Positions 1-7,664 of a DNA stretch of 50,303 bases are shown here, one piece after another. A model generated the notes under the pieces. It made no database searches, had not been told where the DNA came from, and was given only the letters and a program-made list of their open reading frames with translations. Both the position numbers and the translations under genes were made by a program. The stretch is from the NCBI GenBank assembly GCA_017442155.1, contig JAFSAU010000025.1, forward strand, positions 1-50,303. Reading direction: 5' to 3'. Every line of letters starts with the position of its first letter. Positions within the stretch are counted from its first letter, which is position 1. Source of the stretch: Clostridia bacterium. GTDB taxonomy: Bacteria > Bacillota > Clostridia > UMGS1883 > UMGS1540.

Positions 1-85
1 CTTCATAGATAAATCCTCCTAATGTGTTTTTGGTTTTGACTGGCAGGTCTTTCCCATTATAACACATTAGGAGGATTTTTTTCAC
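1..85 (-). mobile_element. Leader and start of a leftward gene, probably an insertion-sequence transposase
   Basis: Only the first two codons (ATG AAG, 6..1) lie in the window, preceded on the minus strand by an AGGAGG ribosome site eight bases upstream. A 17-base inverted repeat (12-28 and 61-77) flanks a minus-strand extended -10 box, TGTTATAAT (plus 56-64). The downstream arm contains the ribosome site. A transcript entering from outside would fold and hide the ribosome site, while one starting at the internal promoter lacks the first arm. That layout is typical of insertion-sequence leaders and matches the neighbouring element at 134. The protein itself is outside the window, so the transposase identity is inferred from architecture. 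Confidence 0.45.
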
Positions 86-101
86 CGGTAAACCTTTATT
101 G

Positions 102-126
102 AACCACGCGACTATCGCGTGGTTTT
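102..126 (+). terminator. Perfect 10-bp hairpin with T tail, terminator-like
   Basis: AACCACGCGA (102-111) pairs perfectly with TCGCGTGGTT (115-124) around a CTA loop, and the next two bases are T. It lies between two outward-facing element leaders and ends nine bases before the conserved start of the IS-like element at 134. It may be a host terminator used as an insertion target. Confidence 0.55.
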
Positions 127-133
127 CGTTATA

Positions 134-384
134 CAAAAAAATATACGGAACCTCTTAAATTTGTGTTATAGTTAAGTCACCACAACCAAAATACACACAA
201 AGGAGATTCCGTATATGAACACTATAACACAAGATATGAGGTTTAGGCAAGCATTAATTGAACATTCTTTAAAATATGGTGTAACAAAAGCTGCCATACG
301 CTGTAAAACCAACCGCCAATACATCTACCGTTGGCGCACTACGATGGGAACATTGGAACAGACTTTAAACGGATTCCGTGATAC
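134..384 (+). mobile_element. Decayed IS481-like insertion sequence, 5' end only
   Basis: The segment opens with CAAAAAAATATACGGAA, which recurs exactly at 50239. An extended -10 box TGTTATAGT (164-172) follows, then an AAAGGAG ribosome site and a transposase start at 215. The terminal ATATACGGAA is repeated in inverted form (ATTCCGTATAT, ending at the start codon), giving a fold-back leader. The right end is not visible. Homology to the expected transposase stops near 360-380, so most of the element is deleted. Confidence 0.65.
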
Positions 385-442
385 AAAAGGGGACATATTC
401 CATCGGTATATGTCCCGTTTTTACATTACAAGGTCTCCCTGA
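215..442 (+). pseudogene. Truncated helix-turn-helix transposase (IS481-like) remnant
   Basis: The first about 42 residues (start MNTITQDMRFRQALIEHSLK, then YGVTKAA and NRQYIYRW) are the N-terminal helix-turn-helix of IS481-type transposases common in Clostridia. From memory of that family, RW should be followed by RKRYDGTLESLADRS. Here the bases for YDGTLE are still recognisable, but small insertions/deletions put them partly out of frame and the frame then runs into unrelated sequence. There is no DDE catalytic domain, so it is non-functional. The listed end is just the first stop codon; the true remnant ends near 380. Confidence 0.7.
385..422. terminator. Bidirectional intrinsic terminator
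   Basis: GGGACATAT (390-398) pairs with ATATGTCCC (408-416) around a nine-base loop, flanked by AAAA and TTTT. It lies directly downstream of the leftward serine hydrolase gene (stop at 426), and the run CCCCTTTTG follows the stem on the minus strand. Confidence 0.7.
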
Positions 443-1919
443 TACCACCGGCAAAGCCCTTGTAATCATCCCAAAAGCCTTCTGCCGCTTTTTCAGCCGT
501 AATTCCTACGTATGCTTCTTTAAAGCCAAACGTAATTCCAAGATTTCCCAGATAATCATCTATCGCATTTATACGGAGCAAAAGTCTGTTTTCCTCCACC
601 CATACGCCTGTTCCGAGGCAACGGTATCCTTCGCCCTTCGGCGTGCCGACCCTTCTGCCGCAATACTGTGTTTCCGGAAAAGTGAATTCTTTGTATCGGC
701 CGAGTCCGAAACAGATTTTTTTCCTTCCCCTCCTGTTTTCATAATGAAGCGTTCCTTCTTCTCCATCATACTCAAACCGAACCCATTTCCATCCCATGAG
801 ATTATCATCCAGCACATATGTAACTCCCTGTATTTTTTCTTCCCAGCTACTGTGTGCCTCTCCTTTTGGACCATGGAGTTTTAAATTTTCAAGCATACGT
901 AAAAGGGCAGTATGCGCGGTTCTGTTTTCCTGCAAGGGTTTTTCCTTACACCGTTTTGCAATTCCGTCCAGGAATGCATCAAAAATAAAGTACTCTGCTT
1001 CAGGCCTTCCATTATTACAGGCCGTGCAGACGAACAACAGATCTTTTTCCGGAATTGCATAGGCTAACTGGCATCCCATTCCGTTAAATGCCCATCCGTC
1101 TTCCGGCATACACCATATCTGGTAGCCATAACCGCTGTTTGTAAACGGCCGGCCATAGCCGAAGGAATCATTGGAAACCTGCTTCGACACAGCCGCTTTT
1201 ACATATCCTTCCGAAAGGACTCTTTGACCGTTCACCATTCCATTCCGAAGAAAAACATACGCATATTTTGCAAAATCCAGAGGTGTACAAATAACACCGC
1301 TTCCGCCCCAGGCGTATCCCTCCGGTGATTCTATACAAAAGGCATCCTCTGAAAACCCCAGCTTTCGCAGCATCTTCTCCTTCATGTATTCCAAAAACGG
1401 TTTGCCTGTTATCCGCTCCACAATCACGTCCAGTATATAGGACGCCGATGTGTCGTACCGGAACACCGTACCTGCGGGACGAAGCGGCGGAGTCCGGAAA
1501 AAAGATTCTGCCCACCGCCCGAAATATGCATCCTCCGGACAGAGCGAATATGTAGTCGTGTGCGGCGATGACATAGTAAGCAAATTCTCCACCGTTGTCT
1601 CCCGAATGTATGGGTGCAGTTCCTTTTCCGGTATCTCCGGGAAAAAGGTATGCACTCTGTCAGACAGTTGCAGCAGGCCCTCGTCAATCAGCAATCCGAC
1701 AGCACCCGAAACAAAGCTTTTACTGGCAGAATACAAGCGGTGTTTTGTCTCTCTTGTATACGGTTTATAGTACCCTTCTGTCACCAGCTTGCCATTCCGG
1801 ATAACAAGGACGCTGTGCATATACAACCCTTCCTCTTCCAATCTTTCTATAAAAGCCTGTATATCCTCCGAGGCAATCCCCACTTCTTCCGGAGTACCGG
1901 TTTTAAATACAGTGTTCAA
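426..1919 (-). CDS. Serine hydrolase of the beta-lactamase (class C) family
   Basis: The 497-residue protein has the penicillin-recognising serine-enzyme fold. The SxxK motif S64-A-S-K67 sits in LYSASKSF. A Tyr motif region (YDTSASYIL) and a late GMGCQLAY segment, in the position of the KTG/HxG triad element, are also present. No signal peptide is visible, so it is probably cytoplasmic. Family members include esterases, D-aminopeptidases and carboxypeptidases, and the substrate cannot be assigned. The start is TTG at 1917-1919, eight bases after AGGAGG. It is the last leftward gene of the surface-glycan block, but a hairpin at 1978-2004 separates it from the SLH gene, so it may be only partly cotranscribed. 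Confidence 0.85.
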   Translation of the reverse strand: MNTVFKTGTPEEVGIASEDIQAFIERLEEEGLYMHSVLVIRNGKLVTEGYYKPYTRETKHRLYSASKSFVSGAVGLLIDEGLLQLSDRVHTFFPEIPEKELHPYIRETTVENLLTMSSPHTTTYSLCPEDAYFGRWAESFFRTPPLRPAGTVFRYDTSASYILDVIVERITGKPFLEYMKEKMLRKLGFSEDAFCIESPEGYAWGGSGVICTPLDFAKYAYVFLRNGMVNGQRVLSEGYVKAAVSKQVSNDSFGYGRPFTNSGYGYQIWCMPEDGWAFNGMGCQLAYAIPEKDLLFVCTACNNGRPEAEYFIFDAFLDGIAKRCKEKPLQENRTAHTALLRMLENLKLHGPKGEAHSSWEEKIQGVTYVLDDNLMGWKWVRFEYDGEEGTLHYENRRGRKKICFGLGRYKEFTFPETQYCGRRVGTPKGEGYRCLGTGVWVEENRLLLRINAIDDYLGNLGITFGFKEAYVGITAEKAAEGFWDDYKGFAGGIRETL

Positions 1920-1970
1920 TTCTTTTTCCTCCTACTCGCAAATAAATCCAGATGTCGCTTTGCTAACACG

Positions 1971-2004
1971 GGAAAAAGGCGCACAGCCTTCTGCCGTATG
2001 CGCC
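1971..2004 (-). terminator. Intrinsic terminator after the SLH protein gene
   Basis: On the minus strand GGCGCA and TGCGCC (plus 1999-2004 and 1978-1983) form a stem with a partly paired interior, followed by TTTTTCC. It ends the SLH gene transcript at 2018. Confidence 0.6.
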
Positions 2005-2017
2005 CTTTCTTTTCCTG

Positions 2018-4921
2018 TTAACGATAAATTACGGTAAAAACCTGTGTGGCCGGCTTCCAGTAAGAGAAAATCTCATCCCCGTTTGTTATATCCTTCACCG
2101 TAGCCACCCGCATTGTTTTGGTATCCTTGTCCCAAATCGCAAATTTTCCGCTTGTCTGAAGCATACGGAGTGCCGTCACGGGGTTACCGGATTCATCCGT
2201 CTTCGGCATACCGATTGCATTTGCCAGATTGACTTTAATAATATGCCCTTCCGGCATAGCCTTCGCAACCACACCATTCATACGTACAGTTCCGCCGTAA
2301 TAGTTCCGCAGTTCCACAGAGGGATTCGCATTTCCGCTGTCCACAACCTCTACCGTTCCGGGGTATTCTGCCCTGAAATTCATGCTTGCACGGATCAGTT
2401 TTCCATCACTGCCAGTTTCATACTGTATAACATCTCCCAACTGAATATCCTCCGGATCTATATACATTTTTTTCGGCCGGGAAGAAAGTGCTTCTGTTGT
2501 TCTGGGAACGCGCTGGTCATATGCATCCACCGTGTACCAGGCAGGGTCTTGCTCGATATTGGCGTTTGCAGCACGGTACAGTACTCTGAACGCATCGTCA
2601 TAATACACCGTCATATTGGCCCCTGCCGAGGTATATAGCTTCAGTGTTTGCAGAATCTCCCCATCGTCACCCAAAACCGTGGTTTTCCCAACAACCAATG
2701 CTGCCGGATAGCTTCCGTCAAGGTAAGTATCTCCAAGTCCGCTTTCTGCATTCCCGAAATAACCGTGCATAACCATGGCCCCGCAGAAATAGGAATCATC
2801 CACATCATAAAAAGAAACATAATCTGCCATGCGGTTTTCATCCAGACCGAAGCTGGAAAGCGAACGAATGGAATATCCTTTCTCATTTGTCAGATCGGAA
2901 GGAATAATAAAAAACTTCGTATTATTTCCTGTCCGGATGTGGCCAAAAAAGATTCCGCGCACGTTTTCCACCCGGGTTGAAACCTCCTTGGCCGTATTAC
3001 CGGCGGGCTGACCGTTAAATTCTGTGGGATTCCCCGCCACTTCTCCTAAGTCTGCATTGTAATACCAATCCATACTGAATTCTCCGCCGTACTTTTCATC
3101 TGTATCCAGTTTGGGGTCAGACTTGTTTGATGCCGTTTCAATTTCCGTAATGTATCCCTCTTCGTTCACTTCATAAGCCAGAAGTTGCGGAACCACTGCG
3201 CCATTTGCCCAGAGTGAGGGCCGCACATTTGCTGCCCAGAGATTCTCCGGTGCTGTTGCCGTGTCCCCGATTAATCCTGTACTGTCTACAGAGACACCGT
3301 TAAAGTCAATTTTATCTTTCAGCTCAAAAACCTTCCACTCTCCCTCCTGAGTGAAAAGCTTCAGGCACAGCTTTTTATCCACTCCCTTTGAAAGGGATGC
3401 ACTCCGCAGCCAGCCGTATGTTCTGCCTGTTCCTGCATAACCGGTATTCACAGAAACTACTGCACCTGTAAAATCAAGATAATATGCCGCATCCTGCCCC
3501 ACTTCAATCGTACCGAAAGCCATCGTTTCCGCTAAGGGATATGCTGTATCACCAATAACAACTTCCCTGTCACCGCATTCTGTAACCGTACCGGTTACCG
3601 CTTCACGGCTGCGATACATCCGGCGTACTCTCGTCGTATGCCGCGAATCACTCTCTGCAACAGACAGTACATCCCACTCTGCCAGGTCTGTTATGGTTAT
3701 GGGCATCCCGCCGGAATCTGACATTTCCGTACGTAGTTCTGCATCTGTAAAATCTATGCTCATGGGCATAGCTGCATCCTTAAAATACACTATAGATTCC
3801 TCTTTATGGATGCTCTCCACCACATGGCTCGTGAAGCTTTCCACGACAACCATATCAAAATGGATTCCGTTTCCCGAAATCAAGCGTACCGTACCGCTTT
3901 CCGGTGTCAGGCGTGCTTCTGTTTTCGTTTCTTCTCTGCCGTTCCAGATGAGCGTTGCACCGGTAATATCCGCTTTCACTTCTTTCCCGTCCGCGTCAGA
4001 ATACACAAGGGCAGATGTGCTCGTTGACGAACTGATATCTGCGGAACGAAGCTGCACGACTTTTGTCCCCTGACAAGGCACGACGGCCAGGACAACCGGT
4101 TTATCATCCTCCTGATACCGCACATAAATATCACTGCGGATTCCCAGCATATCACAGGCATCGGATGCACCTGCTTTCATAACCTCTCCCCCGATGACCA
4201 CCTCATCGTCCAGAAGCCGGGCTGTCACATGCTCCGGACGGGCCATGGGCACCGCCTCTACCTCACCGCGGTAATGCGTTACCTTCAGATAATGGGAAAG
4301 CAGGGTTTTTGTTCGTTCCGTCGTATAATGATATGTATCGGCACCATAAGAGGTCTTCAAAAAAAGTTCCACATCCAGTGCGTTATAAACCAGGACAGCC
4401 ATATCGCCTCTTGTCATTGGTGTACCGGTTCCCACGCCCTTTAAAATATCCAGCTGTGTAGCTTTGGAAAGATACCCGGAAGGATATCCGCCCATCGTTT
4501 CTGCCTGCACTGCATATCCGAGAGCGGATACAATCATTTTCACCGCCTGATCATATGTAACTCCTTTATCCGGTTCAAAGGTTGTTTCACTTGTACCGTT
4601 TATGATGCCAAGCTGGTACGCCGCTGCTATTATCCCGGACGCCCAGTGCGATGTGGGTACATCCTTAAAGATCGCATTTCCCGTACCGCATTCCACATCC
4701 ATGGCGCGCAGTACAATTGCTGTCATTTCAGCTCTTGTAAGATTTCCGTCCGGATCATATATTCCTCCCGATTTCCCTTCAACAATACCAAGGGCAGACA
4801 GCACCTCTGCTGCACGTTCACAATTTGTACCGGAGGTATCGGAAAAACCGACAGCCGTCACTGCTGTTGAAAGCATCAGTAAAAAAATTGTACATAGAAA
4901 TGTTGCAATTGTTTTCTTCAT
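2018..4921 (-). CDS. Large secreted protein with N-terminal SLH (S-layer homology) repeats
   Basis: The 967-residue protein begins MKKTIATFLCTIFLLMLSTA, a clear signal peptide. Three SLH-like repeats follow (about residues 25-190), with typical LTRAEMTAIVLRAMD, FKDVPTSHWA and TFEPDKGVT segments; these anchor proteins to secondary cell-wall polymers. The remaining about 770 residues are beta-rich, resemble no enzyme I recognise, and have no repeat pattern clear by eye. The start is the ATG at 4921, preceded by GGGAG at eight bases. The upstream in-frame ATG at 4936 has no ribosome site. It follows the 903-residue glycosidase-like gene by about 30 bases and is probably in the same operon, as a wall-bound scaffold or glycan-binding partner. 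Confidence 0.85.
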   Translation of the reverse strand: MKKTIATFLCTIFLLMLSTAVTAVGFSDTSGTNCERAAEVLSALGIVEGKSGGIYDPDGNLTRAEMTAIVLRAMDVECGTGNAIFKDVPTSHWASGIIAAAYQLGIINGTSETTFEPDKGVTYDQAVKMIVSALGYAVQAETMGGYPSGYLSKATQLDILKGVGTGTPMTRGDMAVLVYNALDVELFLKTSYGADTYHYTTERTKTLLSHYLKVTHYRGEVEAVPMARPEHVTARLLDDEVVIGGEVMKAGASDACDMLGIRSDIYVRYQEDDKPVVLAVVPCQGTKVVQLRSADISSSTSTSALVYSDADGKEVKADITGATLIWNGREETKTEARLTPESGTVRLISGNGIHFDMVVVESFTSHVVESIHKEESIVYFKDAAMPMSIDFTDAELRTEMSDSGGMPITITDLAEWDVLSVAESDSRHTTRVRRMYRSREAVTGTVTECGDREVVIGDTAYPLAETMAFGTIEVGQDAAYYLDFTGAVVSVNTGYAGTGRTYGWLRSASLSKGVDKKLCLKLFTQEGEWKVFELKDKIDFNGVSVDSTGLIGDTATAPENLWAANVRPSLWANGAVVPQLLAYEVNEEGYITEIETASNKSDPKLDTDEKYGGEFSMDWYYNADLGEVAGNPTEFNGQPAGNTAKEVSTRVENVRGIFFGHIRTGNNTKFFIIPSDLTNEKGYSIRSLSSFGLDENRMADYVSFYDVDDSYFCGAMVMHGYFGNAESGLGDTYLDGSYPAALVVGKTTVLGDDGEILQTLKLYTSAGANMTVYYDDAFRVLYRAANANIEQDPAWYTVDAYDQRVPRTTEALSSRPKKMYIDPEDIQLGDVIQYETGSDGKLIRASMNFRAEYPGTVEVVDSGNANPSVELRNYYGGTVRMNGVVAKAMPEGHIIKVNLANAIGMPKTDESGNPVTALRMLQTSGKFAIWDKDTKTMRVATVKDITNGDEIFSYWKPATQVFTVIYR

Positions 4922-4951
4922 GTTGTTTTCTCCCATCTGTGTGTATAAACT

Positions 4952-7663
4952 CTATTTGTGCTCCGGAACACGCGGCCGGACTGTCCCGGCATAAAAGACA
5001 AAAGACCTGACTGCATATTCTCCGTCCGGAGGTATCGTCACCATTGTTCCCTCCGCGGCGTTTCTGATACTTCCAAGATCGCAAAGTTCCCCCTGTGCAT
5101 TATAAACGCCAATATATACATCTGCCGGCTCCCCGGCATAAAAAAATTTCACTTTTCCCTCTTTTGCCTTTATTACAGGCGCACAGTCCGAAACACAGTA
5201 CAGCTCCGCAGTCTCTCTGTCCGAAATCCGGTACAGTGCTGCTCCTGTCGGCTGTAAAGATAACCGAAGCTCTCCGTCAAAACAAGAGAGAATGCTTTGT
5301 TCCATGGCTCCCCCGACAACCGATACCGTGTCCGGGACAAAACCCGTCGGAAGCGGTACCGTAATTTCTTTTTCTTCCGAAGAAAGATTCATTGCCGCTA
5401 CATATAAATTCCCATCAGCTATAAATATATGCCAACGCGCTGTACCGTCATCACAGGCGGCAATTTTCATGTCCGCATTTTCCCGCAAATGCGAAAATAA
5501 AATTTCAGCTTCACTTTCGTACCAGGCGGTGAGAGCCGGCCATAGCTCCGTCTGATTCAGCGGCGTAAGGGGTTTTGCTGTGTCAAAGCAGTAGTAGCCA
5601 ACTGCGGCACTGCCTCCCAGAAGTGCCTGGTACAGCATACTCCGCATCGCGTCACCGGACGGAAAATATCCATTATACAAAAATGCCTGCAATAAGGTGT
5701 ATACCGGCTTTCCAAGCGAAACTGCAACGGACTCCCGCACCTTTCCGGCCACATATTGGGCCGGATCATTTTTTGAAACGTACGGGTCGATCCCAAAAAT
5801 ATCCGTGTATTTCGCCGCCACATCTTTCTTATCCCCCACTTCCATAACAAAAACGGGGTGCACGTCATCCGCGTCCCGGATGATTTTATAGGCATTTTTC
5901 AGATATGGCTCCGCACCCGGGTCATGGGAAAACGGCTCATCCATCACCGCCCAGGCAAAAACCGCCGGGTGGTTCTTATTTTCTTCTACAAACGCTTTTG
6001 TGAATGCCGCATTCCTGGGATGCCCCGCCGGATACATGTCCCGGTACAGTACCACCAGGGCCTTCAGCCCGGCCGCGTGTACCGCATCCAGTTTTTCCTT
6101 TTCCGCCACACATTGGACCACATTTATTCCCGCTTCTCCGACAACCTCGTAATACTGCGGATCCACATGGTACGCAAATACCGGATGAAATACATTCCCT
6201 TCTATACGGTATATTCCGTCCTTTCCCATTCTCTGCGGTCTGTCATACCGATACACTTCCGCAAAAGAGACTTCCCCGGCAAGCTCTGCCGTGACCGTAT
6301 ATTTTTCTTTTTCCTTTTCCATTGCAGAGACCGCAAAGTGCCATTGTGCGACTGCACCGGAAACCGTTGCTGTAGCTTCCGACATAACCCGGTCTCCCAG
6401 CAGCAACCGGAAAAAGACATCCTTCCCTTCAAGTTCCGGATATGTGACCGTATTTACCCGGGCCGTCACTTTAACCTCCCCACAGTCGGAATAATAGTAA
6501 ACCTGGTCTGCAGATACCTGGATTTTGTAGGGGTCCTCCGTCCTGATACAGGAGGCATCATCTATGTAAACAATACCGGTCCCAAACAACCGGAAATAGA
6601 TTCTGACACAGCTTGTGCCCGCCGGCGGCATGAACGGCAAAACAAACTTTACCCAGTGTTCACCGGAAATCGCATGATACCGGGCCGAAAGCTCTGCCTT
6701 CAGACAAGTATACGCGCTGTCCAGATATTCAAACTTAAAGCCGAATCCGGCACTGCTGAGTGCATGTACCTTCAGAAATACACTGACCTGATGCTCGGAA
6801 AGCGGCGTTATATCCCGTACAATTTTAATCGCATACGGCGTGGAATCCCCCGTATTGGAAAGCCGGATACTGTGTCCATTGTTACCGTGGGAGTACTCCG
6901 CTGTATACTGTACATTCTTTGTCCAGTCATTGTCCGTTGCCGACCATCCGTACGGCTCGCCTTCTTCATTCATTTCTTCCATATTTCCGTTTGCAAGAAG
7001 CTCCTCCGTTCCGCTTGCCGCTTCCTTTTCCGCATACACCGGAAGTGAACCGGCATCAATCTCCGGAATAAAATCCGGACGTTGCTCGCCAAACACCGAC
7101 GCATTGTCCACATAGACAGTCCCGGTACTTTGCTGGAGACGAATCATCACTGTGGCGGTGTATGCCTCGGCCGGGGCGGTGACTGTCATGGTTTTCGTCT
7201 GCCAAACCTTTCCCTTTTGTACCGTGAAGGTTTCATACTTTTCGCCCACATATTTCGTAATACCCTCCGCATTAATCGTTTTATACTCCAGCTTCACCAT
7301 AACACTGACAGCTTTTTCAGAGCAAAAATCAACACGAACCGTATATTCTTTATTCCCGACAAGTCCCCGGATCCCTTGATAAATGTATACGTACTTACTT
7401 CCATTTGCGTTCATTTCCAAACATCCTGCTCCGGTTTTCGGATCGTCTGTATCCAGCACAAAATGCGTTCCTACACTTCCATTTGCAAAAGACCATCCCG
7501 CCGGTGCCAGGCTGTTCGTCGGATTGGCAGTTTCAAAACCGCCGTTTGTAATAAATTCTGCCCCCGGAAATTCCGACGCACATACCTGCGGCAGGATGGA
7601 AGCCGCAGGTACAAGCATCATGCTTATTATGAGTCCCAGAAGTCTTTTTACTGTTTTTTTCAT
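4952..7663 (-). CDS. Secreted glycosidase-like protein with two carbohydrate-binding-like domains
   Basis: The 903-residue protein starts MKKTVKRLLGLIISMMLVPA (signal peptide). Two beta-sandwich domains of the CBM4/9 or CBM22-like sort follow, each opening with an NGGFE/NGNMEE asparagine-glycine signature (about residues 35-190 and 220-375). A TIM-barrel-like region spans about 480-760, and a beta domain ends the protein. In the barrel, VFAWAVMDEPF puts Glu576 where clan GH-A enzymes have the acid/base; the expected second glutamate is replaced by Gln659 (TLLQAF). I therefore call it glycosidase-like, without substrate. The ATG at 7663 lies one base past the upstream stop codon; an earlier in-frame TTG (7720) would bury the signal peptide. 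It is a paralogue of the 1192-residue neighbour and lacks SLH repeats. Confidence 0.8.
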   Translation of the reverse strand: MKKTVKRLLGLIISMMLVPAASILPQVCASEFPGAEFITNGGFETANPTNSLAPAGWSFANGSVGTHFVLDTDDPKTGAGCLEMNANGSKYVYIYQGIRGLVGNKEYTVRVDFCSEKAVSVMVKLEYKTINAEGITKYVGEKYETFTVQKGKVWQTKTMTVTAPAEAYTATVMIRLQQSTGTVYVDNASVFGEQRPDFIPEIDAGSLPVYAEKEAASGTEELLANGNMEEMNEEGEPYGWSATDNDWTKNVQYTAEYSHGNNGHSIRLSNTGDSTPYAIKIVRDITPLSEHQVSVFLKVHALSSAGFGFKFEYLDSAYTCLKAELSARYHAISGEHWVKFVLPFMPPAGTSCVRIYFRLFGTGIVYIDDASCIRTEDPYKIQVSADQVYYYSDCGEVKVTARVNTVTYPELEGKDVFFRLLLGDRVMSEATATVSGAVAQWHFAVSAMEKEKEKYTVTAELAGEVSFAEVYRYDRPQRMGKDGIYRIEGNVFHPVFAYHVDPQYYEVVGEAGINVVQCVAEKEKLDAVHAAGLKALVVLYRDMYPAGHPRNAAFTKAFVEENKNHPAVFAWAVMDEPFSHDPGAEPYLKNAYKIIRDADDVHPVFVMEVGDKKDVAAKYTDIFGIDPYVSKNDPAQYVAGKVRESVAVSLGKPVYTLLQAFLYNGYFPSGDAMRSMLYQALLGGSAAVGYYCFDTAKPLTPLNQTELWPALTAWYESEAEILFSHLRENADMKIAACDDGTARWHIFIADGNLYVAAMNLSSEEKEITVPLPTGFVPDTVSVVGGAMEQSILSCFDGELRLSLQPTGAALYRISDRETAELYCVSDCAPVIKAKEGKVKFFYAGEPADVYIGVYNAQGELCDLGSIRNAAEGTMVTIPPDGEYAVRSFVFYAGTVRPRVPEHK

Positions 7664-7664
7664 T

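Noticed and set aside
378..884. A 168-codon open frame after the IS remnant
   Set aside because: It begins in the IS remnant and runs antisense through the serine hydrolase gene; composition and lack of a ribosome site mark it as chance.
5858..7048. A 396-codon plus-strand open frame
   Set aside because: It lies wholly antisense to the 903-residue glycosidase-like gene, has no ribosome site or recognised motif, and its Arg/His/Pro-rich composition is typical of an antisense frame.
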